A stretch of 64,000 bases of DNA from Acidobacteriaceae bacterium. Its GTDB lineage: Bacteria; Acidobacteriota; Terriglobia; Terriglobales; Acidobacteriaceae. The notes under the pieces were generated by a model. It did not search any database and was not told the origin of the DNA. It saw only the letters and a program-made list of their open reading frames with translations. The position numbers and the translations under genes were made by a program. The stretch spans positions 1 to 64,000 of the forward strand of contig JANXZM010000049.1 in the NCBI GenBank assembly GCA_025355505.1. Direction: 5' to 3'. This document shows, in pieces, positions 38,139-46,471 of the stretch (positions are counted from its first letter, which is position 1; each line of letters starts with the position of its first letter).

Positions 38139-39074
38139 ATGCCCTACTATCTCGGAATCGACGGCGGCGGCACCAAAACCCGCTGCCTTCTCGCCGACGA
38201 AACGACTGTGCTGGCTATGGCAATGACCGGCGGCAGCAACATCGTTCGCCTCGGCGAGACGCAGGCAAGAGAAGCTTTGCACGCCGCCATCCACCAGGTT
38301 TGCATCACCGCCAAAATTTCTCCCGACCATATTCGCGCCATCTGTATTGGAGCCGCCGGCGCTGCCCGGTCCGAAATCGCCACGAGGATTCGCAGCATCA
38401 TTGCCGAGGTAACCGCAATTGCTTCCACAAACATCGAGGTCGTTGGCGATACCGTAATCGCCCTCGAATCCGCTTTCGGCGCGGGTCCCGGCGTGATCGC
38501 GATCTCCGGCACCGGCTCCATCGTCTACGGCCGCGACGCTGCCGGTCACACCGCACGCGCCGGAGGCTGGGGATTCGCCGTTTCCGACGAAGGCTCCGGC
38601 CACTGGATCGGCCGCCGTGCCATCACCGCCATCCTGAGCGCCCGTGATCAATGCCTCGAAACCGTGCTTACCGCCATGGTCCTTCAAGCCTGGAAACTCA
38701 ACACCATCGACGAACTCGTACCGCAAGCGAACTCGACACCACCACCTGATTTTCCGCGCCTGTTTCCCCTCGTTCTCCACGCCGCCGACGATGGGGATGC
38801 CGTCGCCCGCGATCTTTTGGCCGATGCTGGAGCGAAGTTGGCTGACCTCGCGGCCATCGTTGTCCGGCGCCTTGCGCCGCTAGATCCACTGGCCATGCTC
38901 CCCGTGGCCGCGCTCCCCGTGGCAATGACGGGCAGTGTCTTTCGTCGGTCTTCCGATGTGCGCGAGGTTTTCTACAATACGCTGCAGAAGAGCTTTCCCG
39001 GCCTCAACGTGCGTCAAGATCTGGCCGAGCCCGTCGAAGGCGCGCTAGCCAGGGCACGCGCAATAAAGATGTAG
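38139..39074 (+). CDS. BadF/BadG/BcrA-type ATPase, probable sugar (N-acetylglucosamine-like) kinase
   Basis: 311 residues of the ASKHA fold. Phosphate-1 motif YLGIDGGGTKTRCLLAD at the N-terminus, phosphate-2 ISGTGSIVYGRDAAG with GWGFAVSDEGSGHWIGRRA, and the C-terminal adenosine region MTGSVFRRSSDVREV. These are typical of the N-acetylglucosamine kinase branch of the BadF family. The start ATG at 38139 has no clear ribosome site, but the motif begins four residues in, so it is well supported. It is divergent from a sodium:solute symporter. Substrate identity is inferred from the family. Confidence 0.87.
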   Translation: MPYYLGIDGGGTKTRCLLADETTVLAMAMTGGSNIVRLGETQAREALHAAIHQVCITAKISPDHIRAICIGAAGAARSEIATRIRSIIAEVTAIASTNIEVVGDTVIALESAFGAGPGVIAISGTGSIVYGRDAAGHTARAGGWGFAVSDEGSGHWIGRRAITAILSARDQCLETVLTAMVLQAWKLNTIDELVPQANSTPPPDFPRLFPLVLHAADDGDAVARDLLADAGAKLADLAAIVVRRLAPLDPLAMLPVAALPVAMTGSVFRRSSDVREVFYNTLQKSFPGLNVRQDLAEPVEGALARARAIKM

Positions 39075-39094
39075 AGACGGGGCTTGCCCCGTCT
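39075..39094. repeat. TT-loop hairpin, copy 2
   Basis: Perfect 9-base arms AGACGGGGC (39075-39083) and GCCCCGTCT (39086-39094), loop TT. It begins right after the kinase stop codon and could act as a terminator, although no T-run follows. Identical to the copy at 43138-43157. Confidence 0.7.
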
Positions 39095-39112
39095 GACGCA
39101 GACTGACCTGTG

Positions 39113-39967
39113 ATGTTCGACAACGAGATGTCCGAAAAGAAAATGTTCGAAGAAGAAACGGGGTTGCCCTCAACGGCATCGGCAACGCCGCCGCTTGCCC
39201 CCGCCGATCTGCTCCACACCGCCGCCGACCCCGACCTCACCGAGGACTTGGCCATGGCCCTCCTCAAGCGCGCCGACTTGCCCCCGGAAGTCCTGGAGCA
39301 ACTCGCCAAAAACACCAACGCGCTCAAGGGCCGAAAGGTAAAGATCGCGCTGGCCAGCCATCCGCATACACCACGCCATGTCTCGGTGCCGCTTGCACGC
39401 CAGTTCTACATTTTCGATTTGATGAAAGTTGCGCTCTCGCCCAGCGTGCCCGCCGACGTAAAAGTTGCCGTCGACGATGTCCTAATCTCGCGCCTCAAGA
39501 CGATCACCATCGGCGAACGTCTAACGCTGGCCCGCCGCGCCTCGGGCAGAGTAGCCGCCGCGCTCCTTCTGGATGTGGCAGGCATGGAAGGTAAGACTCG
39601 CGATGGCCGAAACGTGGATGTCAGAGTCACTGACGCCGAAACCGTAGCTCGCGAGACCCGAGTCATGCGGACCGCACTCGAAAACGCGCGTCTAACCGAA
39701 GCTCTCGTCATCAGCTCCGTGCTTCGTCCCGCCGCCAGCGCAGCCCTGGTGCATGCGGTCGCGCAGCACGCGAAGTGGTCCCGCCGCAGAGAAGTTCGCG
39801 CCGCCCTTCTGCGAACCGAGCATCTCTCTCTAGCGCGCGCCCTGGAATTCAGCCGCGAAATCCTCACCCCGCTGCTGCGCGACCTACTCGCCAGTTCGCG
39901 TCTTCCCGGCCAAATCAAAGACCAACTCCTCTGTGAGAGCGGCAGCCATGAGTCAGGCCATCTATAA
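39113..39967 (+). CDS. Unknown protein, helical-repeat-like
   Basis: 284 residues, not recognised. The acidic N-terminus (MFDNEMSEKKMFEEE) is followed by an Ala/Leu/Arg-rich, almost all-helical body such as LAMALLKRADLPPEVLEQLAKN, HPHTPRHVSVPLARQFYIFDLMKVALSP and SRRREVRAALLRTEHLSLARAL. The alternation of short helices resembles HEAT-like or DUF2336-like repeats, but this is only a pattern impression. No signal peptide or membrane helix. The start is uncertain (GTG 39110, ATG 39113 or ATG 39128). It follows the BadF-type kinase on the same strand. Confidence 0.7.
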   Translation: MFDNEMSEKKMFEEETGLPSTASATPPLAPADLLHTAADPDLTEDLAMALLKRADLPPEVLEQLAKNTNALKGRKVKIALASHPHTPRHVSVPLARQFYIFDLMKVALSPSVPADVKVAVDDVLISRLKTITIGERLTLARRASGRVAAALLLDVAGMEGKTRDGRNVDVRVTDAETVARETRVMRTALENARLTEALVISSVLRPAASAALVHAVAQHAKWSRRREVRAALLRTEHLSLARALEFSREILTPLLRDLLASSRLPGQIKDQLLCESGSHESGHL

Positions 39968-40027
39968 GTTTGTCATCCCGAGCGATGGATGGGCGGTAGT
40001 GGGCGACCTCATTTTTGACAAGCGAGT

Positions 40028-40060
40028 GCCCCATGTCTCGCGCTTTTCGAGACGTGGGGC
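40028..40060. terminator. Terminator-like hairpin between convergent genes, copy 1
   Basis: Arms GCCCCATGTCTCG (40028-40040) and CGAGACGTGGGGC (40048-40060), 13 bases with one G-T pair and the loop CGCTTTT. It lies between the helical-repeat protein and mscS, 11 bases from the mscS stop. The same layout with a different stem is at 52677-52707. Confidence 0.7.
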
Positions 40061-40070
40061 CTTTCGCTGC

Positions 40071-41903
40071 TCATGCCTGCTGCTGCGGTGCCGCCCCCTG
40101 CGTCTTGGCCTCCCCGCGCAGCAATCCCACAATCTTCTCGTACAACATCGAGCGCGTCATATACCGCTCATTGGCGCTGGTGATATACCGAATCTGCATT
40201 TCCACTCCCGACGAGGTCGGGCGCAGATGAATCGCTGGAGCCATTGCCAGCGCCTTACGATACCCAGCCGATTTCTGCCATTCTTGCTCGGCCTGCGCCG
40301 CGCTCGCCCGCGTCTCTTCCTCCACCAGTCGCTGGATTGCTTCCACCAGCGGATAAGGATTTTCCCCCTGCCCCACCACCACCTGCAGTTCATCCCACAA
40401 CCACTGTCCCGCAGTCGAAAAATTAAAGTAGTGTCCCTCGATCGCAAAGCTGTTCACGAACGCGACCTTGCGTCCGGTCGGATGCCCGGTATCGGTCCAG
40501 TTACCGGTTTCGAGCAGCATCGTGCGCAGCAATCCGATCTCAATCACTTCGCCGACCACGCCATTGATCTCCACCCAATCGCCGACTCGAATTCCGTTTC
40601 GTCCCATGAGCACGAACCATCCAACAAATCCGACGATAAAATCCTTGAGCGCTATCGTCAGCCCGGCGCCCGCTAATCCGAGGATGGTCGGCATCTGGTT
40701 CGGCACTCCAAAAATCACGAATCCAATCAGCAGAACGCCCACTGCCTGCAATGCGAATCGAACCACTCCACGCAGGGTGAGAAGGTGCTTCTTGTCCGGA
40801 GCGGCATGGGTGTAAAGCCGGTCCACCATGAGGCTCCCGAGATACACCAGCACGACCACAAAGAGCACCCAAAGAACGGATCGCAGCATGCCGTGCAGGA
40901 CGGCCCGCTGCTGGCCTCCCGTAACCTCGATCCAGTTGCCGTAGATTGCCTGCAATTCCTGCTCCTCTCGAATGCGCCTGTCGAGGCCAGAGAGCAACTT
41001 CTGGTTGCTGGAAAAATGTTTAAGGGAGTTCACGGCTGTCGCGGTGTCTTCTTTCGAAGCTGTCTCGGCCGCGGCCTCTTTTCGAAGCTCCGTCGTCCGC
41101 TGCTTGGTCTCTTCTCTTTGCGGCTTTTCCTCGCGAACGCGGCGTTGCAGGGATCCGTGTTGCGTAGCCAGGTCGTTTGCAATCTCCTCGGCTTCGCGCC
41201 GCGCCGACTCGATGAGCGCGCGCTTCTCTCGCAGCCACATCCAGGCACGCACCTGGCCCGCCAGATTGCTGGCGCCGAATTCGACCGCCGCGCCCGCCGA
41301 AGTCCCCGCTGGGTTCTGACCCTGGCGTTGCTGCAACTCGTGCTCTGCCGCTTCGTGTTGATCCCGCTGTCGCTGAACCGCGTCCTCCTGATTGCCTCCC
41401 GCTCGGGCCAATTCCTGCTGCGCGTCTTCGATCTCATCCTCATCCAGAGCTTGTTCCGCATCCAGCAGATCCTTCTGATCCGAGAGCGCGTCTTTTTCGC
41501 TGGGCTTGGCGGAGGACATCCGAGCCTTGAGTTGCTCGAGCTGCGATAATGTCTCCGCCTGCCCCGCTTGCGCCTCTTGCAGTTTCAAATAGAGGCCGCG
41601 GTTCTTGGGATACTGAGCAGGCCGCTGTTCGGTGGCAAGGCGCAGCGCATCTGCAAAAGCCAGGTCCACCGCATGGTCCGCGATGCGCGCCGCTTCCTGC
41701 GCGAATCGTTGCTCTTCCGGAGTGATTGCCAGAGCAGCCAGCGCGCGCGCAGTAGAGAGTGGCCGGTCGTCAACCAGATGAGCCTCGGCCTCTGCGGCCG
41801 TGATCTTGCCAGGGCGACTGCTCTCTCGCGTCGCAAAATAGGCGGCGCCAGTCCCCAGCACCACCACCACCAACACCACGATCCCCCACCGTAGCCGTTT
41901 CAT
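40071..41903 (-). CDS. MscS-family mechanosensitive channel with long N-terminal coiled coil
   Basis: 610 residues. A first membrane helix (residues 7-24) is followed by about 300 residues of charged, Gln/Glu-rich sequence with strong coiled-coil character (QEAQAGQAETLSQLEQLKAR, REEKPQREETKQRTTELRKE). Then come membrane helices from about 345 (VLWVLFVVVLVYLGSLMV; LGLAGAGLTIALKDFIVGFVGWFVLM, the pore-lining TM3 pattern), the beta domain (RVGDWVEINGVVGEVIEIG) and the alpha/beta C-terminal domain. The channel would open under membrane tension to release solutes. The extended periplasmic coil resembles larger MscK/YbiO-type members. It stands alone between convergent and divergent neighbours. Confidence 0.9.
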   Translation of the reverse strand: MKRLRWGIVVLVVVVLGTGAAYFATRESSRPGKITAAEAEAHLVDDRPLSTARALAALAITPEEQRFAQEAARIADHAVDLAFADALRLATEQRPAQYPKNRGLYLKLQEAQAGQAETLSQLEQLKARMSSAKPSEKDALSDQKDLLDAEQALDEDEIEDAQQELARAGGNQEDAVQRQRDQHEAAEHELQQRQGQNPAGTSAGAAVEFGASNLAGQVRAWMWLREKRALIESARREAEEIANDLATQHGSLQRRVREEKPQREETKQRTTELRKEAAAETASKEDTATAVNSLKHFSSNQKLLSGLDRRIREEQELQAIYGNWIEVTGGQQRAVLHGMLRSVLWVLFVVVLVYLGSLMVDRLYTHAAPDKKHLLTLRGVVRFALQAVGVLLIGFVIFGVPNQMPTILGLAGAGLTIALKDFIVGFVGWFVLMGRNGIRVGDWVEINGVVGEVIEIGLLRTMLLETGNWTDTGHPTGRKVAFVNSFAIEGHYFNFSTAGQWLWDELQVVVGQGENPYPLVEAIQRLVEEETRASAAQAEQEWQKSAGYRKALAMAPAIHLRPTSSGVEMQIRYITSANERYMTRSMLYEKIVGLLRGEAKTQGAAPQQQA

Positions 41904-42003
41904 CGAATCACCCCAAAGCTAGCGTAGGGACAAACGCCCTCGTCCGTCCAGCCGAGCGAGGCTCGGCAGCGCATCATCACAACATCGACGGCGCAGCCCC
42001 ACA

Positions 42004-42426
42004 TCACGGCACCCAATCCGCAAGAAACACGTTCGTCTCCCGCTGCGCCTTCCCGTTACGATGCGATATCCAAACCAACTGCGTTCCATCCGGACTCAAC
42101 ATCGGGAACCCGTCAAACCCCTCGCTAAACGTAATTTGCTCCAGGCCGGTACCGTCCACGTTGATCGCGTACAGCTCGAAGTTTACCGTCCCGCCCGTGG
42201 AGCCGAGGTTCGGCGCAAAAATAATCCGCTTCCCGTCCGGATAAAACGACGGCGCAAAACTCGCCGCATTCAAATTCGTAAGCTGCCGCACATTTCGCAG
42301 ATGCTTTTCGCCGGTCGTAGCCAAAGTAGAAGCCGCGGGGCCAGTCCCCGCCTGTGCACAAGCCCTCCGCCCCGCCAACTGCCCGGCAAGCAATAAAATG
42401 TTCAAAAGCAGCCTGAAAGTTGTCAT
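42004..42426 (-). CDS. Shortened TolB/PD40-like secreted protein
   Basis: 140 residues from the ATG at 42426, with a signal-peptide-like N-terminus (MTTFRLLLNILLLAGQLAG). The body has the family segments GEKHLRNVRQLTNLN, FYPDGKRIIFAPN, ELYAINVDGTGLEQIT and FPMLSPDGTQLVWISHRNG, closing with ETNVFLADWVP. That is only two or three propeller blades, where full PD40 relatives with the same opening and closing segments usually have five or more. It may be a remnant with an internal deletion or a real short form. No ribosome site is evident. It is divergent from the DUF4440 gene at 42621. Confidence 0.6.
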   Translation of the reverse strand: MTTFRLLLNILLLAGQLAGRRACAQAGTGPAASTLATTGEKHLRNVRQLTNLNAASFAPSFYPDGKRIIFAPNLGSTGGTVNFELYAINVDGTGLEQITFSEGFDGFPMLSPDGTQLVWISHRNGKAQRETNVFLADWVP

Positions 42427-42620
42427 TGGAGGAAAAGTGTAGCAGGCAAACCGCTCGTGTGGCGCGGGCAGTCTTGCCCGCGTTTCGGCAGCACCGCAAA
42501 GCTCAGGGAGTCGGCAGCCCCGGTGACTCGCCCCTCCACGACGCCTGAACTGCCCGCATGATAAATTTATCGCCGGTCGTACCTCAATAACCCGCCGCCG
42601 CTGCGGCCCGAGAATGTTCG

Positions 42621-43082
42621 ATGAAAAAAATCGCCCTCGCATTTCTGCTGCTTTTCGCCGTCACTTCCTACGCCAAGAAAGAAAAACCAGCGCAGGGCTC
42701 CGACCTCCTCGTCCAACTGGAAGCCGACTTTGCCCAGGAAGTCGCCAGGCACGGCCACGATGCTTTCCTCACGTACTTCGCCGAAGATGGTGTTGAAGTC
42801 GTGGACGGCGGCGCATTCGACAACAAAGACGCCATGCGCAAACAAGCGCCCTGGCCCGAAGGTACGACTCTCACCTGGACGCCCGTCAAAGCCGATATGG
42901 CCGCTTCCGGCGATCTCGGCTACACCTACGGCAATTACGTCTATACCGCCAAAAATAAAGATGGCAAGCTTGTCGCCAGCTATGGCAAGTACACCTCGAT
43001 CTGGAAAAAACAAAAAAACGGACAATGGAAGGTGGTAGTGGATGTGGGAAACTCTAGCCCCGACCCAAAATCAGGGAAGTGA
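42621..43082 (+). CDS. Secreted DUF4440/SnoaL-like protein
   Basis: 153 residues. A signal peptide (MKKIALAFLLLFAVTSYA) precedes an NTF2-like cone fold: LLVQLEADFAQEVARHGHDAFLTYFAEDGVEVVDGG and later GKYTSIWKKQKNGQWKVVVDVG, the usual DUF4440 opening and closing elements. No catalytic residues can be assigned. A relative of this fold is at 54755. The function is unknown; such proteins may bind small ligands in the periplasm. Confidence 0.82.
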   Translation: MKKIALAFLLLFAVTSYAKKEKPAQGSDLLVQLEADFAQEVARHGHDAFLTYFAEDGVEVVDGGAFDNKDAMRKQAPWPEGTTLTWTPVKADMAASGDLGYTYGNYVYTAKNKDGKLVASYGKYTSIWKKQKNGQWKVVVDVGNSSPDPKSGK

Positions 43083-43137
43083 GGGCAGCAGGCTGCGGAG
43101 GAACTCGGGTTCAGCATCAGCCCAGGCCCGCCCGTAG

Positions 43138-43157
43138 AGACGGGGCTTGCCCCGTCT
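43138..43157. repeat. TT-loop hairpin, copy 3
   Basis: Perfect arms AGACGGGGC (43138-43146) and GCCCCGTCT (43149-43157), loop TT, preceded by GTAG. Identical stem to 39075-39094. It lies 55 bases after the DUF4440 stop and 90 bases before mutL. Confidence 0.7.
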
Positions 43158-43246
43158 TAGCAGACACGGCAATCTGCCGAAGGCGCGCCTTTACGCTGCG
43201 CCTAAGAGTCTGTCACACTGGCCACTGACCACGATTCGCTGATCCC

Positions 43247-45316
43247 ATGGGCAAGATTCACATTCTCTCCGAGAGAGTTGCCAACCAGATCGCTGCCGGC
43301 GAGGTGGTGGAGCGTCCCGCGTCGGTGGTGAAGGAGTTGCTGGAGAACGCGCTGGACGCCGGTTCCACGCGCATTCGCATTCAGGTGGAGGCGGGCGGGA
43401 AGAAACTGATCCAGATCACCGACAACGGCTGCGGCATGGTGCGCGACGATGCCATGCTCGCCTTCGAACGCCACGCCACGTCGAAAATCAAAGACACCGA
43501 CGACCTGCTCACCATTTCGACCCTGGGATTTCGCGGCGAGGCGCTGCCTTCCATCGCTTCGGTGTCGCGCCTGCATCTGGAAACGCGCGCGGAAGAAGAA
43601 CCCGCCGGTACGGTCCTCGAAATTAACGGCGGCAAGATCATCCGCGTGGAAGAAGCCGGGCTGCCTCTGGGAACTTCGATCACGATTCGCGATCTCTTCT
43701 TTAATACGCCGGCGCGTAAAAAGTTTTTGAGATCGGAGTCCACCGAGCTGTCCCACATCGCATCGCTCGTAACCCATTACGCGCTGGCGCATCCGGAAAA
43801 GCATTTCGAATTACACTCCGCCACCAATGCCTTGCTGGTGGCGCCGCCCGTGGCCGGCCATCGCGAGCGCGTCTACCAGGTGTTTGGACGCGAGACCCTT
43901 GAGCAGTTGATCCCGCTGGCGGCGATGCAGCCACTGGAGCGTATCGGACTGCCGCAACCCCCGCCGTGGCGTCGTGCCGCGGACACTCTTGTCCGGGAAA
44001 CCTTATCCTCCAAGTCAACGCAGTCAGGACCACCCGCTCAGTTTGCAGCGGAGTCGCAGGCGGGAGTATCCGCACCCCAGGATTTCGGCGAAGTGCGTCT
44101 GCACGGTTTCGTTTCCAAGCCGGAAATTCAGAAGCTCAATCGCAATTCGATTTTCATTTTCGTGAACGGACGACTGATTCGCGACCGCCTCATTCAACAT
44201 GCGATCATCGAGGCGTATCGAAACATTTTGCCCCCTACCGTCTATCCAGTCGTCTTGCTATTTATCGAGATGCCAACCGCCGAAGTGGATGTGAATGTGC
44301 ACCCGTCGAAGACCGAAGTCCGCTTCCGTCAGCAAACGGTGATTCACGATTTCGTGCGCGAGTCGGTACGCGCGGCCCTGATGAAGGCACGGCCAGTCCC
44401 GCAGTTCTTGACGGAAATTCGAGCGCAGCCATCGGCAAGTGCTGGCCTCACCAGTCCCGCGATCTCTCAGGGGCAGCACAGCGGCGAAGGTCGGCAGCCT
44501 GCCCCGTGGCTCGACTTGTACGAACCCGCGGCGGCGGGCGGCTTCGCGCTGCAGGCGCCGGAGGTTCCGGCGACAACGGCGCACCTCGAGTTTGAAGGCG
44601 GAATTGCAATCGAGGCCAACGCGGCCGTGTCGCTGGCGCGCCCGCCGGAGGCAGCAGGCAATTCTCAGCCAATTCCAGATCACGGCTGCGCCCCGCCAAT
44701 CGCGCAAGAGCCGCAAGCCGCGCCAACTTTAGAGTCGCTGCGAACCCTCCGCCCGCTAGGCCAGATTCGAAATTCATTTATTCTTGCCGTCAACGAAGAC
44801 GGTCTCTGGATCATCGATCAGCATGTAGCCCACGAGCGCGTACTGTTCGAGCGAGTTCTGCGGCAACGCTCGGCGCAAAAGGTGGAGAGCCAGCGTCTGC
44901 TCATGCCCCTCGTCATCGAACTGACTCCGGCACAGCAAGCCATCTTCAGCGACATTGCCGAAGAACTGGCGCACAATGGTTTCGAGGCGGAACCGTTCGG
45001 CGCGCGCAGCGTAGCCGTAAAAATCGCACCAGCGGGCGTGGATGCGGCGCAAATCGAGCACATGCTCAACGAAATCTTCGAGCAACTCACGCGCGAAGAC
45101 CAGGTCATCAATCTCGAAGCGGTGCGGACCCGCATCGCCGCATCGATCGCATGCCACGCCGCCATCAAAGTCAATATGCCCCTCGAGCAAAACAAAATGG
45201 AATGGCTGCTGGCGGAGCTCGCAAAAACCGACCATCCTATGACTTGCCCGCACGGCAGGCCGGTGGTGCTGCGCTATTCCATGCAGGATATTCAGAAGGC
45301 ATTCAAGAGGATCTAG
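43247..45316 (+). CDS. mutL: DNA mismatch repair protein MutL
   Basis: Links MutS mismatch recognition to strand incision. 689 residues. The GHKL ATPase part has IAAGEVVERPASVVKELLENALDAGS, ITDNGCGM and TLGFRGEALPSI. The C-terminal domain carries the latent endonuclease motif as DQHVAHERVLFE (V for the usual A), plus ACHAAIK and CPHGRPVVL, so this is a nicking MutL as in bacteria without MutH. A variable Pro/Ala linker (about 380-500) separates the halves. Upstream is a GACGGGG hairpin repeat; downstream a winged-helix-like gene and cmk follow on the same strand. Confidence 0.96.
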   Translation: MGKIHILSERVANQIAAGEVVERPASVVKELLENALDAGSTRIRIQVEAGGKKLIQITDNGCGMVRDDAMLAFERHATSKIKDTDDLLTISTLGFRGEALPSIASVSRLHLETRAEEEPAGTVLEINGGKIIRVEEAGLPLGTSITIRDLFFNTPARKKFLRSESTELSHIASLVTHYALAHPEKHFELHSATNALLVAPPVAGHRERVYQVFGRETLEQLIPLAAMQPLERIGLPQPPPWRRAADTLVRETLSSKSTQSGPPAQFAAESQAGVSAPQDFGEVRLHGFVSKPEIQKLNRNSIFIFVNGRLIRDRLIQHAIIEAYRNILPPTVYPVVLLFIEMPTAEVDVNVHPSKTEVRFRQQTVIHDFVRESVRAALMKARPVPQFLTEIRAQPSASAGLTSPAISQGQHSGEGRQPAPWLDLYEPAAAGGFALQAPEVPATTAHLEFEGGIAIEANAAVSLARPPEAAGNSQPIPDHGCAPPIAQEPQAAPTLESLRTLRPLGQIRNSFILAVNEDGLWIIDQHVAHERVLFERVLRQRSAQKVESQRLLMPLVIELTPAQQAIFSDIAEELAHNGFEAEPFGARSVAVKIAPAGVDAAQIEHMLNEIFEQLTREDQVINLEAVRTRIAASIACHAAIKVNMPLEQNKMEWLLAELAKTDHPMTCPHGRPVVLRYSMQDIQKAFKRI

Positions 45317-45420
45317 CTGCGAGCTGCGAGCTTCGGGCCGCGAGCAATTCATCTTTTGGATGTACCAGAGAGCTTCGTAGCCCGCAGCTCGCGGCTGGAA
45401 GCGTAGAGCCACCAAGGCAT
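45317..45420. repeat. GCTGCGAGC inverted repeat after mutL
   Basis: Directly after the mutL stop: GCTGCGAGCTGCGAGC followed by TTCGGGCCGCGAGC, then about 35 bases later the reverse form GCTTCGTAGCCCGCAGCTCG. Related GCTGCGAGC or GGGCTGCGGGCC stretches lie at 2576-2640 (zwf-gnd gap) and 22557-22600 (after dprA). No gene is supported in this spacer. Confidence 0.55.
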
Positions 45421-45456
45421 GGGCCAATCTGCGATCGCTGTGTTCTAATCGAAATC

Positions 45457-46335
45457 ATGACCGACCTGGAACTCCTAGAGGCTCGCACGCACAAGTGGCG
45501 CCTGGACGGCCAGCCCGTGCACATTATCGATGAGGCGCGCGCCTTCCTCGAGTCGGTGGGATTTTGTCTGATGTATCCGATGCGGCCCGCGATTCTGCTG
45601 CCGACTTTCATAGGTGCCTGGGTGGGTGCCGATGACAAGCTGCCGATGCGTCAGCATGCTTATAACGATCCGCGGGCGAAAGAAGCGACCGAACTGATGG
45701 TGCGCGCGCTGCGTGACCGGGCAGCGTACGAGGCTCCGCTGTTTGACGAGAACAACGCCTTCTTGCTGGCGGCCTCGGTGTTTCCTTATTTCTATGCGCT
45801 CGTAGGGGAGCGCAACCCGAAGCAGCCGCCGGCAACCGGACCGCGGTCGCCCTATTCGCCATTGGCCTGTGACGCTTTTGAAATCATCCGGCGCCGTGGA
45901 CCGATTTCGAAAACCAAACTAGGCGAGATGCTGGGCGGCTCGGTTTCGAACGCCGGCCTCGATCGCGGCCTCAGCGAACTCTGGGCCAAACTGCGCATCA
46001 CGCGCGTTGACTACACAGTGGAGGAAGGCTCGGTGTGGGACGAATTGTCCCGCTGGGCCCCGGATGTAGTGCGCGAGGGCGTGGGAATCTCGGTGCCCGA
46101 AGCACTCTCCGCGCTGGTATCAAAATATCTGGACTGCGTGGTTGCCGTGGATGAGGGAGAAGTCGAGAATTTCCTGGCAAACTTCGTTCCGCGCACGCGA
46201 GTGAAAGAAGCGATCCACGCCTTGCTCTCCGCGCGCGAATTGAGCTTCGTGCATGTCGGGAGCAAGTCGCTTCTGCAAATAACTCCGCCAAAAGTAGAAT
46301 ACGTCCCCAAGCCCCGCCCAGAGCGCGTCAGCTGA
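45457..46335 (+). CDS. Unknown protein with winged-helix-like segment
   Basis: 292 residues, family not certain. It starts at the ATG at 45457 (MTDLELLEARTHKWRLDG); the frame is open further upstream but that part is a repeat. A segment at about 140-190 (LACDAFEIIRRRGPISKTKLGEML ... LDRGLSELWAKLRITRVDY) reads as a winged helix, and the C-terminal part (RVKEAIHALLSARELSFVHVG) as a second one. The layout is reminiscent of the AlkZ/YcaQ DNA-glycosylase group, but its QxD active-site motif is not seen, so this is a guess. It lies between mutL and cmk on the same strand. Confidence 0.75.
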   Translation: MTDLELLEARTHKWRLDGQPVHIIDEARAFLESVGFCLMYPMRPAILLPTFIGAWVGADDKLPMRQHAYNDPRAKEATELMVRALRDRAAYEAPLFDENNAFLLAASVFPYFYALVGERNPKQPPATGPRSPYSPLACDAFEIIRRRGPISKTKLGEMLGGSVSNAGLDRGLSELWAKLRITRVDYTVEEGSVWDELSRWAPDVVREGVGISVPEALSALVSKYLDCVVAVDEGEVENFLANFVPRTRVKEAIHALLSARELSFVHVGSKSLLQITPPKVEYVPKPRPERVS

Positions 46336-46471
46336 AGAGTTGAACCGCAGAGGGCATTGCATATCTCCCGGGTATCTGCCTGGTTTTCCCCTGTGTTTCC
46401 CCGTGGTGTTTCCCCCGTGCCCCGTGTGGTGAAGCTCTCTCTCGCTCCGTGTACAATGCTCACTTCGCCCA

